A stretch of 64,000 nucleotides of DNA from Torreya grandis (GCA_037957365.1 JARHVA010002126.1:690001-754000); one strand, 5' to 3'. Shown: positions 1 through 12,990, counted from the first letter of the stretch. Notes: generated by a model from the letters alone, not told the origin. Program-made: numbers and translations.

Positions 1-619
1 AATAACCCATAGTCCTAGTTTCTAACCTCCTTATTTCTTACCACGTGTCTTACTCTTGTATAGTATAAAATAATGCTAAGTATATTATCCTTTGTGGTAA
101 TTTAAATATTTAATAAGATTGTGTATTAAATAAATTTTAATCTTATGCATTCATGTGTATGCTTAACTTTTATACATTATGCAATTTGAATATACATATT
201 TTATGTCATAATTAGATTAATAAATTAATCTAAAATAGGGTAAAACACATTGATGAACCTGAATATTTCTCAAATCCTACCAAACCGTATGTATTCCTTA
301 GGATTTAATACTTATCTTTTAGGATTTTTTTAGATTTCTACCTTATAGTTATATTTTGACCTTATTTTTGATTTTCTCTAATATTAAGAATACACATGGA
401 TGTAATAGATGAACATAGTTTCTATTTTTCTAACTCAAGCTATGATTTCATTTATTATATGTTGTCTTTTTTTATTATTTTATTTTATTAACAATCATGT
501 AATTAAATGGGTCAAATGTACATAAAATAATATGGGTAAAATACATACTATTATCCCACTCCTGATTTAAACTTTGAAGATTCTTCCTACCATTCCCATG
601 CCTACTACAACCCTCTTAG
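1..619. other. A/T-rich noncoding flank
   Basis: No coding signal is visible here. Near 250-268 the bases TTGATGAACCTGA resemble the primer-site-like TTTGGTGAACCTGA of elements A and B. The first 250 bases could therefore be the tail of another LTR, but no partner LTR lies inside the window to confirm it. Confidence 0.3.
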
Positions 620-1870
620 ATGTCGGTGAGAGGGTTTTATTCCTAAAAGAGATAAATGATATGCAATAATTTATTTTGGCATTGATTGAGTGGAACAATA
701 TAATCAAGAATCCAAGGGAGACTTAGGGGAGTTCCTTGCCTTAGATCAGATCATGGTAGGGTGTTTTTCAATTAAACAAATGCAAAAGGGACCAAACATT
801 TGCTGAGCCTTTTACTCCATAAAGCAAGTAACTAGATCTAAGATAAATCCTCTCAACCCTGATATGTCAAACATAGTGGTGAACTTTGTCAAGGTTGAGT
901 CTCAATCTATGTTCAAAAATGACAAATTATTCTTGACTAGGGGCATTATTTATAGATTTGTTAACCATTGGTGGAAACTCCCAAATCTTAATGCCTAGAA
1001 TTTAGAGCATTGTCAACCTATATTTCAATGTAGGATGGAAATATATCAAAGTGCAAAAATATTTAGAATTATGATGTTTTATGGCATAGAGGAAAAGGAA
1101 GTGATTCAAAACTAGCTACAGAGTTTAGATTATTACCCCTTGTTATGAAAACTTAGTTCCCAAACTTCAACTTATTCACTAAACCCTTTAACATTAGAAA
1201 ATTTTGGTTTCATCTCCATCACATTTCTCTCCATTTTTGGTATAATCATTGTTACAAGACAATATGTAATGCCTTAGGTGAGTTGAATTAAGTTTAACCT
1301 ACTACATATTTGTTTTCATACATTAACTATGACATGATACTAGTTAAATTTGACACCTCCATGTATCTTCCTAAAAAAATAGACCTAAAAGTTGAAGACT
1401 GATCTTGGTCTCAAAATATTGATTATGAAGACTTGCCTTTTAGTTACTATTATTTCCTCAAGACTAGCCATTTGTCCATAGATTGTAGATGATTAAAAAT
1501 AAATAAAGAAACATCTTGGTGGAAGGACTTCCTCACTAGCCATTTTATCATGGAAGATGTTGATTTTGAGAGTGACATCTCAAACTCATCTTAGGATAAA
1601 CTTGAAAATCTTGGCTTAGTCATCATAGTTTCAAAAGGTCTGAATCAAGTAGAGGGGGAAGCCATGGTAGAACCAAGATCTCCTTCTAGAGGCCAAAGTT
1701 ATATAATTTTAATTGGAATTTATAAGGAAAAGATTTCAATCAAAATAACTACACCCTTCTCTCTTGATGACAAGAAATATTAGACTTCAATTTGGAGGAA
1801 GAGGAAAGGAAAACCCAATAAAGGCCCTATTTTAAAGATTGATCATCACAAAGGGTCAAAGTAGGTGGAA
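620..1870 (+). pseudogene. Decayed DUF4283 / zinc-knuckle retroelement ORF
   Basis: The recognisable part reads in one frame from about 1205. It contains WFHLHHISLHFWYN followed by CNALGE, the hallmark of the plant DUF4283 family (typical form W-x-R-L-x-x-L-P-L-x-x-W, then IGNALG). At 1361 it continues YLPKKIDLKVED, then WSQNIDYEDLPF and KTSHLSIDC, which fits the zf-CCHC_4 knuckle that follows DUF4283, with the first cysteines replaced by tyrosine. Stops interrupt the frame at several points (for example a TGA at the Trp of VEDWSW and a TGA after DCR). A lysine-rich tail runs to about 1870. DUF4283 proteins occur as ORF1 of plant LINEs and as gag-like proteins of other plant elements. No reverse transcriptase follows, so the element type is open. 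The protein cannot be functional. Confidence 0.6.
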
Positions 1871-3109
1871 TTTAATATATAATTTGTATTTAACATTGGA
1901 ATAAAATATCCATGGGTTTATTATTATTTGATGGTCGTAGTTTAGTTGGTTGTGTTATGTTTGGATATTTTTTGAATGCGAAAGGATTTTTTATTAATTG
2001 TTTGTTAAAGTTTCATTGGTTGTTCATTATCTACCTTGGGATTTAGTTCAGTAGTTATTTGTTGTCGGTTTGATGCTTAGTCCCATGTTTATCACTGGTA
2101 GAGGTGTTTCAAGTGAGCTTCAAGGTTATATATTTTTCTCCATTGTACAAGGCTCTAGAGACTTTCAAAACCTGTGTTTTTACCCACATCAAAAAAATAA
2201 GGGTAAAATACATTGTACAAAATATTTAACCTTTATTAATAATTCATATTATCAAAATATTTAATTTAAATTAAAATAAATAACTAATATATTTTAAAGG
2301 TAATGCATGTATACAAATTTCCTCCCCTATAATTCATATTACTAACAACCACCATCTTTCCCCCATTATTTGCTTATATATTATATTGGATTTCACATGT
2401 CATGTTATTATGACAGAAGAGGGTAGGGTGGCCCATCATGTAGAAATAAATAGAGGACATAAATAGGCTTGTCTTAAACCCCCTCCATCTCCCACCAAAC
2501 AAACCAATCAATCTAAGGTATAAGTAGTGGAATTATAAATAACAATGAAAATACTGAGTATGTTTAAGAAATAATATGAAGAAGAGATGATAATCAATAA
2601 AAATGAGAATTAAAATAAGTTTGAAAAGATGAAGGAATACCAACAATAAAATTAGAGTAAATAGGAGGAATAATTTATTTTGAAAAAAATATGAGAAAGA
2701 CATCAGTAGACATTAAAGGAGACTGTTTAAAAGGTTGATTATTATTAGGTTACATATTTTGTCTCTGTATCTTTCAAGACATCTCACACATATAATTTGT
2801 ATTCACATATATATCATTCAAATTTTAATTTGAACATGTATGATTTTTATTCAAGAACATATATCTATATAAATAGAAACATGTATATAGATTATAATAT
2901 TAACTCAAAACTATACTTCCATATATGTAAATGGTGGCCTAGTAACATTGACAACTGAAGTAGTGGATGGCCCATAAGTTGGAACTACAAATGAATATGT
3001 AGCCACTTTCTCCTCCTATAAAATAAAAAATACATATATATTATTCAATTTATGTGTACAATAATTTTTAGATTTTAAATACAAATATAACTTATATTTA
3101 ACATGACCT
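1871..3109. other. Noncoding, A/T-rich
   Basis: No convincing ORF or repeat partner was found. Short open frames here lack family similarity. Around 2974-3000 there is GGAACTAC followed by ATATGTAGCC, a weak echo of the conserved LTR module seen in elements A-E; with its centre missing I do not call it an LTR. Confidence 0.35.
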
Positions 3110-4150
3110 TTATATAAAAGATACATGTGTGTGTGTAATTACTGATGTCTGCACACCAAATGTACATGATAAAAACTCATTTCTCATGATTATATAATCT
3201 AATCCCCCAAAAGCACCAATATAATCATTTGAAGGTCTAGTGCATATAACACCACAACATTTACAATTATGAGGTTGAGTATGCACACTAGGTGGAGCAT
3301 CTTTAGCATTGGTCTTAGAAATCCTACTTGTATGTTGAATGAGTGTATCATTAATCATATTAATCACATGAAAATTTTTAATCTCCATGACCTCCTTCAC
3401 TATAGAAGGGATCTCTTGGGATGAATTATATTTTAGGTAGGGATCCTTGTCGTCCAATTAGGCACACAAGAGGCACTTGGTTGATCTTATGCAGAGCCTT
3501 TCCCCTACCCCTAAAATATACCATAGTCAAAAAAGTTAGGAATCTTAATGAGGATAAACTCATCATAGATTTTACTTAGAAAATATAATGGGACACCATG
3601 GTGGGTAATAAAACACTATCCACCATTATTCCTATAAATTATTTATAATCAAAATTTGTTGGCATTAGTCAATCGCTAAATGTTTAGTGGTTACTAGAAA
3701 AGGTGCATTGGTTCTTGGGTCAATGAATAAGGCACAAATTAGGTATTTTGATATATATTTATATTTTGACTCATCTGTTGACAATTTTTTAGGATAGTAA
3801 GCCCTATATCTATCCTTAAATGATGCCCATTTATCAATTTGACTTTTTATTGAGTCATTTTAACCTAATATTGACTATAGGGTATTGTCCAAATAGGTGT
3901 TGTAGTTTTGGTCAATGTGGGGTTCCTAATTCTCCTAATCATCTATTCAATTTATATTTTATTTTCCATTGTGTGTAGCTAGATCATCTTGACTACCTAG
4001 GAGATATTATTGAATTGTAAGAGGGTTAGGAGGGTTAGGTGAAGGTATAGGAGGTCTAGGAGGGCTAGATGGAGGGTTTAGAGGGTTATGAGGATGGTTA
4101 GGAGGTTGATTAGCATGTTGGTCTCTTGGAGTAGAATGAGCTTTAAAAAT
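3110..4150 (-). pseudogene. Unrecognised proline-rich / cysteine-rich ORF relic
   Basis: I do not recognise the family. Read on the minus strand from about 4150, an N-terminal part is rich in Asn-Pro-Pro and Ser-Pro-Pro repeats (the G-rich plus-strand tract 4018-4112). A middle block includes KWASFKDRYRAYYPKKLS and ALFIDPRTNAPFLVTTKHL. After a decayed stretch an open 115-codon part (3110-3457) follows with HNCKCCGVICTR. The middle block is open for about 60 codons and its composition looks like real protein rather than a shadow frame, but stops separate the three parts. It could be an ORF of a transposon or a captured gene fragment. Nothing around it defines a promoter or partner gene. Confidence 0.35.
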
Positions 4151-4439
4151 TAATATTTAGCAATTAAATAATGCAAATAAAAATGTCAAAATATACTTTC
4201 AATACATTTGGTTTTTGATTGCTTACATCTCATCCATTGTGGCATTGTTAATTTAGTGAGGTATCAGGTGATTGAGGTGTATTTTTCATCTCATCCAATC
4301 AAAATAAGATCATAATTTGCCCAAGAGAAGGTCAAGCCAGGAAGAAAATGAAAATAAATGTGTTTACCCATAGATGGGCCCTTTTTATGTTTTTAGTAAC
4401 ACATATACATTATGAATACATAATGCATACACATTTTTA

Positions 4440-4640
4440 TCACTAGGCATAGTTGAAATAACATGTACATGTTATTAGCACTAGGCCTAGTGCTCATAAT
4501 GCATACACATTATGACCACATAATGTGTATGTGTTATGGCTCATTTTTTTTGATATTTAATAATAATAACATGTATGTATTATGGACATAATGTGTACGT
4601 GTTGGGGAAAATGTCCATAAAATTTTTCCCCAACTTCATG
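4440..4640. repeat. Cluster of perfect palindromes and hairpins
   Basis: Four dyads lie within 200 bp. ATAACATGTACATGTTAT (4458-4475) and GCACTAGGCCTAGTGC (4478-4493) are uninterrupted palindromes. CATACACATTATG (4502-4514) pairs perfectly with 4519-4531 across a 4-base loop. GTTGGGGAAA (4601-4610) pairs perfectly with 4625-4634. The cluster lies just upstream of the element C gag relic. Confidence 0.7.
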
Positions 4641-6180
4641 CACATACCCCAAAGTTCTAAAACAAAATACCTTTACCAAGTTTTTTGAAAATTTTAAATG
4701 ATAAACCTCTACCAAAGGTTCCAAAATTTCCCAAAGATGCAATATCTCCAAGAGTTTTAAAACTTTCACGTGAACATCTATTACCTAAAATTTCAAATGT
4801 TCCAAGTGATGCAAATCTCAAATAAAATGATCATAATGATGAGACATATATTGTTCCTATGTTTCAAATAAATGGTGAATTACACCCAATTTTTATATGT
4901 TTACAAACTTCCAAAATTTATAATACCTATATTATGTCTATGATGAGTACTATAGGACAATTCAAAGGACAAATTTCAATTCTCAAAGTAAAAATGTCAT
5001 CTTGAAATGTTACTAATAGTGATAACATTATCCAAAATAAATCTCTTGAAAAATGTGTATTTGAATATCCTTATACACAAGAGTTTATCATGTTAATACT
5101 GCCATCATTATTTGGCCATGAATATCTTTTTAAATCTATAATTCAATATGCACATTCTTTGGAAATTGGGATAAAGATGATCAAATATTATTAAAAACTT
5201 TTCATATGATCCCTAAATATGAATCTTTTGATTGGTTCTATATTTTACCAAATGGTTCCTAACTACATTCAATAAATTGGAAGATGTTTTATTCTTGGCC
5301 TTTAATACACACAATATCCTAATATCAACATTAGAACATTTTCAAAACTTCGAATGACAAGATGATGAATCCCTTCTAGATTATACTATTTGATTTAAAA
5401 ATGCATCATATGCCTTAACATATCAACCTTCAGATTTGGAACTACAATTCCTATTTAGTATAGATATCACTCCACCACTAAAGGAAAGTGCATGACATAA
5501 ATGGCACACCTCATATACCCACCTATATATGGATTTACATAAATATTTTCACTTCCTAATCAAATTTAACAAAGAGTTAAATCTATCTCCTAAAAATTAA
5601 ATATGATTTGTGCATGATACATATGATGGAAGTGAATTACCAAGTGAATATAATGAAAAAACAAGTAGAATTCTAAATTTGTATATGAAACCTTCATAAA
5701 ATTAATAAATATGGGACCAACACCATATTTACATAGTCCACAACCACTTCCAATTGAACTAAGAAAAAATAATCCTTTCCAAAAGGATTTAACAATTACA
5801 TTATTCATGGGTGAATTTTATTTTCACCATAACCATATTGATCATATAGAGAAAGAAATTTTTTTTAATGAAATAAATTTTCAACAACTTGGTTAAAGCA
5901 TCAAGGACTTACTTCATGAAATAATTTTGAAAAATGCATTGTGATACGTAATATTACCAATTACTTGTGGACTGTGTGTCATCCAAATGAAATTATGGGT
6001 CACGCCCCATACAACTTAACATAAATTTACATTGGTTTCATTTTAGATATACCAAATTGAAACTAAAATTGATAAAAACCAACAAGGTATTTAATTCTCC
6101 TACAAGGTAATATTAGTTCATGTACCACATGATGGTGATGGTAAATATACTAAGCAAGTAAGGAGAGAAGAGGAACATTA
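4640..6180 (+). pseudogene. Element C gag relic (Ty3/gypsy)
   Basis: The clearest part, 5170-5480 on the plus strand, reads KDDQILLKTFHMIPKYESF then DWFYILPNGS. In the next frame it reads LEDVFLAFNTHNILISTLEH and DESLLDYTIRFKNASYAL. This is the retrotransposon gag pattern (small exons-free capsid domain with W-F-x-x-L-P and a later hydrophobic helix). At 5940-6020 the frame VCHPNEIMGHAPYN looks like a damaged zinc knuckle of the form C-x2-C-x(n)-GH-x4-C, similar to the WC..GHNLNN knuckle in element E. At least two frameshifts and numerous stops make it nonfunctional. Downstream are 1.6 kb of noncoding DNA and a D-type LTR in the same orientation, so this is probably one plus-strand element without recognisable polymerase. 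Confidence 0.5.
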
Positions 6181-6350
6181 TATGAACTATTTTGACTCAA
6201 AAAGGTCAAATAATAATACACTTGATTAATTCAATTCACATTAATAAAAACATTCAAATATAATTAAAAAATACAAAAATACAAAACAAATCTAATATTC
6301 AAGAAAATACAAAAACATTCAAAAAATTCAAAAATATTCAACATTCATAT
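6181..6350 (+). repeat. A-rich post-gag spacer shared with element A
   Basis: Repeated short units of the type AAATACAAAAACATTCAAA occur here. A matching tract is at 35,010-35,090 in element A, at the equivalent position after the coding region and before a long noncoding stretch. It is evidence that C and A belong to related families. Confidence 0.45.
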
Positions 6351-7229
6351 ATCTTATTATCTCCTTGGCATCTATGTTGCTTATTTTATGTTAGTAGATA
6401 ACATATAATGTCATCCCTATATACACATATGTTTCATGCATTTTTGAGTGTGATATAGGCATACCCGGACACATGATATATGAACTTCTATATATTGGAC
6501 CTATTCTCTACCCATGTCATATAGTAAGTTGGGGGAATATGATTCTTTGATTACCATTTCTATAGGTTACTTATCCTTTATGATCATTTATACATTATCA
6601 TGTTTCAACTTATATACTAATTCTTACACATGTATATATCCATGCTCATTTATCTCATAGTGTACTTGATATGCTATGCTATATAACATTTTTTTTCTAA
6701 CACATATATATAGAGAATAGTATATTATGTTTATGATGGTTGATTATACTTAATTTATTCACATTGTCACTTTCTTGAGGGTATTACACTTTTTGTTATT
6801 ATCTTACTTGTGGAACATTTTAATAAGTTCTTTATTTTTAGCCCCTATTTTATTCTATGTTGTTTGTAAATTTGAATATGTCATTCCATGTCGATTGGAC
6901 ATTTAAATATGCCATCCATTTTGATTGTGTGTAATTTAAACATGCCTCTTATATAAGGTCTCCTTTGATCATTCATTGACATTACGTTGAGTGCTCTTAA
7001 GTGTGTGTTTGATTGTTTGTTGAGCTTGTATTGTTACTCTCTAGACATTACTGTTATTTATATCATGCATCTTAGGACTTGATGTGATCACATGCTATGA
7101 AATTAATTTATATGTCTACTTCAAAATATTATCCTTATATACTACATGATTCATACACAAATTATACAAATAACTTATCCTTTTGAGGTAAGGTACCTTC
7201 TAGATTATATTTCCTTGCCTCAAAAATGC
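6351..7229. other. Noncoding internal region of element C
   Basis: No ORF was recognised. It corresponds in position to the long untranslated 3' internal region of elements A and B. Confidence 0.4.
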
Positions 7230-7460
7230 AAGGGGGGTATCAGTTGAGGAATGTCATAGAAGCACAACTCCACATTTACAATATTATATATTTTAGTGGG
7301 GAGGGGATATCACAAAGGAATGACCTCCACACATATACACCTTAATATTTCCATATTTCATTGAGGGCATGTCATAAAGACATGATATCCACACTTAGTA
7401 TTTCTATAATTTTTTGGGGCATGTCATAAATACATGACCTCCACACTTGCACAATCTCTA
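7230..7460 (+). repeat. Degenerate tandem repeat, about four units of 60-75 bp
   Basis: Units centred near 7245, 7310, 7375 and 7430 share GGGGCATGTCATAAA followed by ACATGACCTCCACACTT. Inside a unit CATGTC and GACATG form a small inverted repeat around AATAAA-like bases. The repeat lies in the 3' internal part of element C. Confidence 0.6.
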
Positions 7461-7809
7461 GCTCAATTTCTTGAGTTATATATACACATAAGTCATAATC
7501 CTATACATTGCACCAATTTTTCATAGATTTGAAACAAATATTTTCATATTTATGGCACATATAGTCAATCTCAAGCCATGATATTACACCAAAAAAATCA
7601 AAATTTACCAATTATACTATTCACCAAGACACATTGATTACACCAATATGTACTATTATCGAGCCTTTGTATACTACAATAGTTAGCCCATTTTATAATT
7701 TTAAGTGATTAAATCATTAAAATTCACTATATTTATAGATTGAGTGATTAAATAATAAAATATCAATATATTTATATGATGATTTGATTAAATCACTTAC
7801 CCTCACTAG

Positions 7810-7832
7810 AGTATATATATATATATATATAT
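7810..7832. repeat. (TA)n microsatellite
   Basis: About 11 TA dinucleotides, just before the 3' end of element C. Confidence 0.95.
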
Positions 7833-7839
7833 TCATACT

Positions 7840-8277
7840 TGAGTTATACAATTGAGATATAATGATCTCAATGGCTATGTCACAACTCATCCTTACAATG
7901 GATTGGGGGAATAATACCTTCCAATATTAGTCTTCAAATATCCAAGGTTTAGGTCTGAGCCTCCTCCATATCCAATCATTCATAAGGAATCATCTTTATC
8001 GAGTCAAAGAATCAAGAGGCAACATGGTTGCATTGACACACAGGTGTACTCCTTCCTTACTCTATTTTTTTAAGGATTTAAATTATTTAGAATTTTAGAT
8101 TATATTCACTAATTTATGTTGTAACATTGTCTTGGTTATATGTCATACACTATAAAATCACTCAAAGTGGATTCAAGCAAAGGAAAGGTGTTTTGTATAC
8201 ACCCATGTATGCATTTCATTCCTTTAACCTAGTAATTCAATATTTATGTATTACTAAATTAAATGGGGAGGGGAAAA
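7840..8277 (+). repeat. 3' internal end of element C (D-family)
   Basis: This stretch aligns with 26,200-26,657 (shared landmarks: ATTGAGAT..TCTCAATG, AAGGAAACATCATC-like, TGATTGCATCAACACA-like, CCTAGTAATT, GGGGAGGGG). It ends in the purine tract AAATGGGGAGGGGAAAA at 8260-8277, the presumed polypurine tract for plus-strand priming. A weaker third copy is at 41,320-41,922. Confidence 0.6.
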
Positions 8278-9490
8278 TATAAATACTAAAATGGAATATT
8301 TATAACATATTAGCCTTATAAATTTAAAAAATACCAATCATCACTCTACCCTTTAGTATTATATGTTCATATTGTTGAAATGCTTGCATTCAACATCTCA
8401 CTATGTCAAAATGCTTATCTCTTAATTCTATCCATATTATTATGATGACCTAGGTCTATTATACTACATAGAAAAATTAAACCTTGATAAACATCATTCA
8501 CTATCAATTTTAGATCCATACCTATTTTATATCCTTTTGGACACTATTAGCCATAGAAGGACATTACCACTGATGGTAGTGTCTAGATTCTCATCTATTG
8601 TATAGTTTCCAAAATTCATCTAAATTATAAATGTTTCAAAACCTATAAGTTGACCTATTTGTTTTATTAAACCCTATCATGAGATAATTTCAAAAGGTGT
8701 GGTATAAATACAAGTCTAATTTTTATCATTACTCATCTAGCAAATACCATGCAAACACCTACAAAATATAAATCAATAAACTACACAACCAACCAATTCT
8801 AACCTATTCATCCCTATTTTCATATCAAGCATAGGATTAGTTATATTACAGGTTTGAAACATTAAAAGATCAACCCATGACTGATATTTGTCAAAGAACA
8901 AGCTATATCACTACATCATCACCATATATTATATTATATCCTTGTGTCTACACTTTACCACACATAGAGGATGATTACATAAGTTTAAGTCCCTCCTTGT
9001 AGTATTGATTATGTAGGTAAAACCCATTGATAAAGAGGTCTTTGGTGTTAGATCAACATCATGAGCCCACTAACCCATTTTTAGTAAATTAATTCCAAGG
9101 GTGAAGAGATATGGTTCGATCAATCAATAAAGAGTGACAAATTATATCCCATATTTGGATACATCAATAGAAAGGTGAAAAACCATTAATAATGAAGTTG
9201 GTTACATCTAAATCTAGTCGATATTTTATACTAGAAACATATGTCATAGTCAAACATTAACATTGACATTAGTGTCCATATTTGATAGTAGTGTCAGTGG
9301 ATACATAAGTAAGATATCTATATTTTGATGATTGATCCAGAATAGTGATCCTACATAATTTACACCTATTTATGGTCAAGATGTTCCTATTCAAAATAAA
9401 CTTAAGTATCATTTATCCTTACTAAACTGAATATCTTTAAGAATTTATTACTTTATATATTTAACATTTCTTAGTATTATAATTCAAATA
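8278..9490 (+). repeat. D-family LTR, 3' LTR of element C
   Basis: It begins TATAAATACTAAAAT (original TG probably mutated) directly after the purine tract, and is collinear with 26,658-27,905 and with the split minus-strand copy at 40,737-39,952 plus 30,485-30,026. Inside it, 8970-9040 carries a worn version of the conserved LTR module ending TTATGTAGG. The stretch CCCACTAACCCATTTTTA near 9067-9085 also occurs in the other two copies. The right edge is placed near TATAATTCA at 9486, to within about 100 bases. No target duplication could be verified. Confidence 0.6.
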
Positions 9491-9764
9491 TTTATTTATT
9501 TGATTTTGAAATTATTTTTCATGGTATATATTAGTTTATCATCCTTTTACTTGAACTAATTCTATATTATTAAGCCTAATCCCTACAATCTAAAATTTAG
9601 AGTTAAACAATATTCTAATTAGTAAGTCAAAGATGAAATATAAAAAATCATATTTATCTTATATTTGAAGATAATAACTCCTAACTTAAGGCATCAAGCC
9701 AAGGTGAGATAAAATATCATTAATTATCATAACAATTGCATGTATTAGTCATAAAATTATATAT

Positions 9765-9922
9765 ATATATACACTGGTTAAGAAAGTTTTTCTTATTAAA
9801 AATGTTTTGTATATTGTATGAAAAAAGAGTTTTACATTAGTCAAATCCCCTAATAGAGTTATAATGAGGATGATAAGATACACACACACACACACATAGA
9901 TAGAGAGAAAAAATCTTCTAAA

Positions 9923-9997
<75 letters not shown>

Positions 9998-10135
9998 ATT
10001 GGTTAAGAAATTTTTTCTTATTAAAAATGTTTTGTATATTGTATGAAAAAATAGTTTTACATTATTTGAATTCCGCAATAAAGTTATAATGAGGATGATA
10101 AGATACATACACACACACATAGAGAGAGAACAAAG
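9765..10135 (+). repeat. Tandem duplication (about 140 bp) around an (AT) tract
   Basis: The segment from GGTTAAGAAAGTTTTTCTTA (about 9775-9925) recurs at 10,001-10,145 with the same order of landmarks: ATGTTTTGTATATTGTATG, GAGTTTTACATTA, GTTATAATGAGGATGATAAG, then an (AC) run and AGAGAGA. Between the copies lies a pure (TA) tract of about 34 units at 9927-9995. Confidence 0.8.
9927..9995. repeat. (TA)n microsatellite, about 34 units
   Basis: Pure alternating TA, 69 bases. Open frames through it (poly Ile-Tyr) are artefacts. Confidence 0.95.
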
Positions 10136-10377
10136 ATTCTAAATAACTATCTCCAAATAGTAGAAAAAATATGAAAAACTAGTATATAGAATAATATACA
10201 AAGATTAAAAAGCTTTAGATAAAATATTTTTGATCTACACTGATGTAAGAGGAATAGAAAGACACCTATAGAAGTAAATTTTTTTCCAAAGTTAGTGAAT
10301 TTGAGGAAGAATGATCAAATATTGATAAGAAAATTATATTAATTTACCTAGTGAACATACCTAGTTAAAAAATGTAA

Positions 10378-10382
10378 CTAGT
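10378..10382. repeat. Target-site duplication CTAGT (left), element J
   Basis: CTAGT here is repeated exactly at 24,412-24,416 at the far end of element J. Confidence 0.75.
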
Positions 10383-11359
10383 TGATGAGAAGAATTTTAC
10401 CACCAATTAATCCTAACAACCTTTTATGACTTCACCTATGATCATAGGATGGAGCATCCACTTGATTCATAAAAAATTTACTTAATTAATTGTCAGCCCA
10501 GGTGTATTTCAGCTTGAGAAGGTGATGTCATTGTATGTGCACACTTCACTGACTTGTTGACTGTGTCAATTACATATAGGAACACTTGGATAAAATAATT
10601 TGTAGAAATGTAATGTACTTGAAATTAAATAAAGATTAAATGAATGAAATAAATATAATTGAATTGAATTACATGTTTTGGAAGCTTCCTTAATAAATTA
10701 ATATGCATTCAAAATACTGAAATATTCTATGATACTCAAATAACTATACATAGTTAAATAATGGAAATAAATACCTATAAATTGAATCTACTTAACTAAT
10801 CTAACAAATCAGTATCTTTCTTACAATTCATCCTAAGGGGGCCCTCATTTTTTGGTCTTGATATTCAATCCTTCCCTCAAAATTAAAACATGTTTACTGT
10901 AAATTGTTGAATTTACTCATATCTTGTAGTAATTAAAGATTTCTACAATAAGATTACAGTGACTAAAATGACATTTCTTGGTCACACTTAGATTATCTAA
11001 ATTATTCATATATTATCTACACATCCTATCCTACTTATTTTTTATATTATATATAGAAGAGGTTACAGTTATTTTCTCAAGAATAAGTTACAACTTAAAA
11101 ATATTCATTTACATAGAATGTAGCCAATAATGACTACAAGACAAAAATAGGGCTGATGTTGTTGGGAAGTTGGAAGGATAAAAATCTGGTATAATATTGA
11201 TGCTTGATTTTCTAAATCCTCATTAAATATGTCTATATATGATCATGCATTCTTTTTCTCCAATCTTTGATGTTGGACCAAAACCAATGGAAAGATTTGA
11301 TGTTATAACTGATACATGCTTATTCATGTTTATTATAGTAGTTCCTATTAGTTGTAGGC

Positions 11360-12060
<701 letters not shown>

Positions 12061-12147
12061 GACAAGGCATATAGGAAACATTGGAATGTAGAGGCCAAAA
12101 AGGTAGATAGGTAGCAGTTCAAATTATATAATCTATATGGATCATCA

Positions 12148-12162
12148 TACCCCCAAACTTAA
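12148..12162 (-). other. Polypurine tract of element J
   Basis: On the minus strand TTAAGTTTGGGGGTA immediately precedes the 3' LTR start TGATGATCC. The phrase CTTAAGTTTGGGGGT is a familiar 3' internal end of plant Athila-like elements (from memory). Confidence 0.6.
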
Positions 12163-12512
12163 GGTGTTTCTCATCTTTGAACAACTAATTTCTACATCTG
12201 AATGGCACACACAAGTTTGAAGTCTATTGGTTTTGATGCACCTATGATTTTTTCCCATAAAAACCATGTTGAGCCTCAAACTTATTCCATCTCCTATATT
12301 ATTTTTCCTTATCAAATGACACTTCTCCTATCTAGTCTAGAATGGGATACCAAAATGGTAATGGTTAGAAAGTGACAACCAAAAAATTTGGTCCATTCCT
12401 TCTTCCAATTAGGGTTAATTTTGAGAGTCCCTACTAGAAAACCTATTGGAAGTTTTTGGCAAATCTAGGAATATTTGATTCGTAGCTATGGTGAACCCTC
12501 TATGGGTGATAT

Positions 12513-12990
12513 TGAATCTAAATATTACCTATAATAAATAATAAATTAAAAAAATTCCCAAAACTTGAATATTATTACATATTTTGATTTCTCTCAAAGA
12601 TATATGAAATTTTAAAAAAAATCACTGTAATTCGAGTCTATATGCAAAAGTAATAGCCTCTAAAAGTTGGCAATCAATTGCATCATTCAATTATGTCATT
12701 CAGTTGTGTCATTTGGTTCAAACTATTCATTTGTGTCATTCAATTAAACCCAAAAACACAACCAGATGGTTTGAATCAAACAACACTACAAAATAGTTTA
12801 AACCCAATGACACAACCAAATGGCATAACCGAATGATGTAATTGATTACCAACTTCTGGAGGTTGTAACTTTTGCATATGGACTCGAATTGTGATAATTT
12901 TGTTTTTAAAATTGTATAGCTCTTCAATAGGAATCCAAATATGAAATAATATTTAGGTTTTTGGAATTTTGTATTTCTTATTTTTTATAG
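12513..12990. repeat. Large imperfect inverted repeat (foldback) inside element J
   Basis: Left arm 12,513-12,735 matches the reverse complement of right arm 12,768-12,990 over about 220 bp, with a loop of some 30 bases. Shared landmarks in order are TTACCTATAA, CAATTCGAGTC-like plus ATATGCAAAAGT, GTTGG.AATCAATT.CATCATTC, and TCATTTGGTT. The interval sits in the 3' noncoding interior of element J. Confidence 0.85.

Noticed and set aside
4018..4112. GAGGGTTAGG repeats resembling plant telomere repeats or a G-quadruplex
   Set aside because: The units are irregular, not TTTAGGG tandem repeats, and coincide with the Pro-rich part of the minus-strand ORF.
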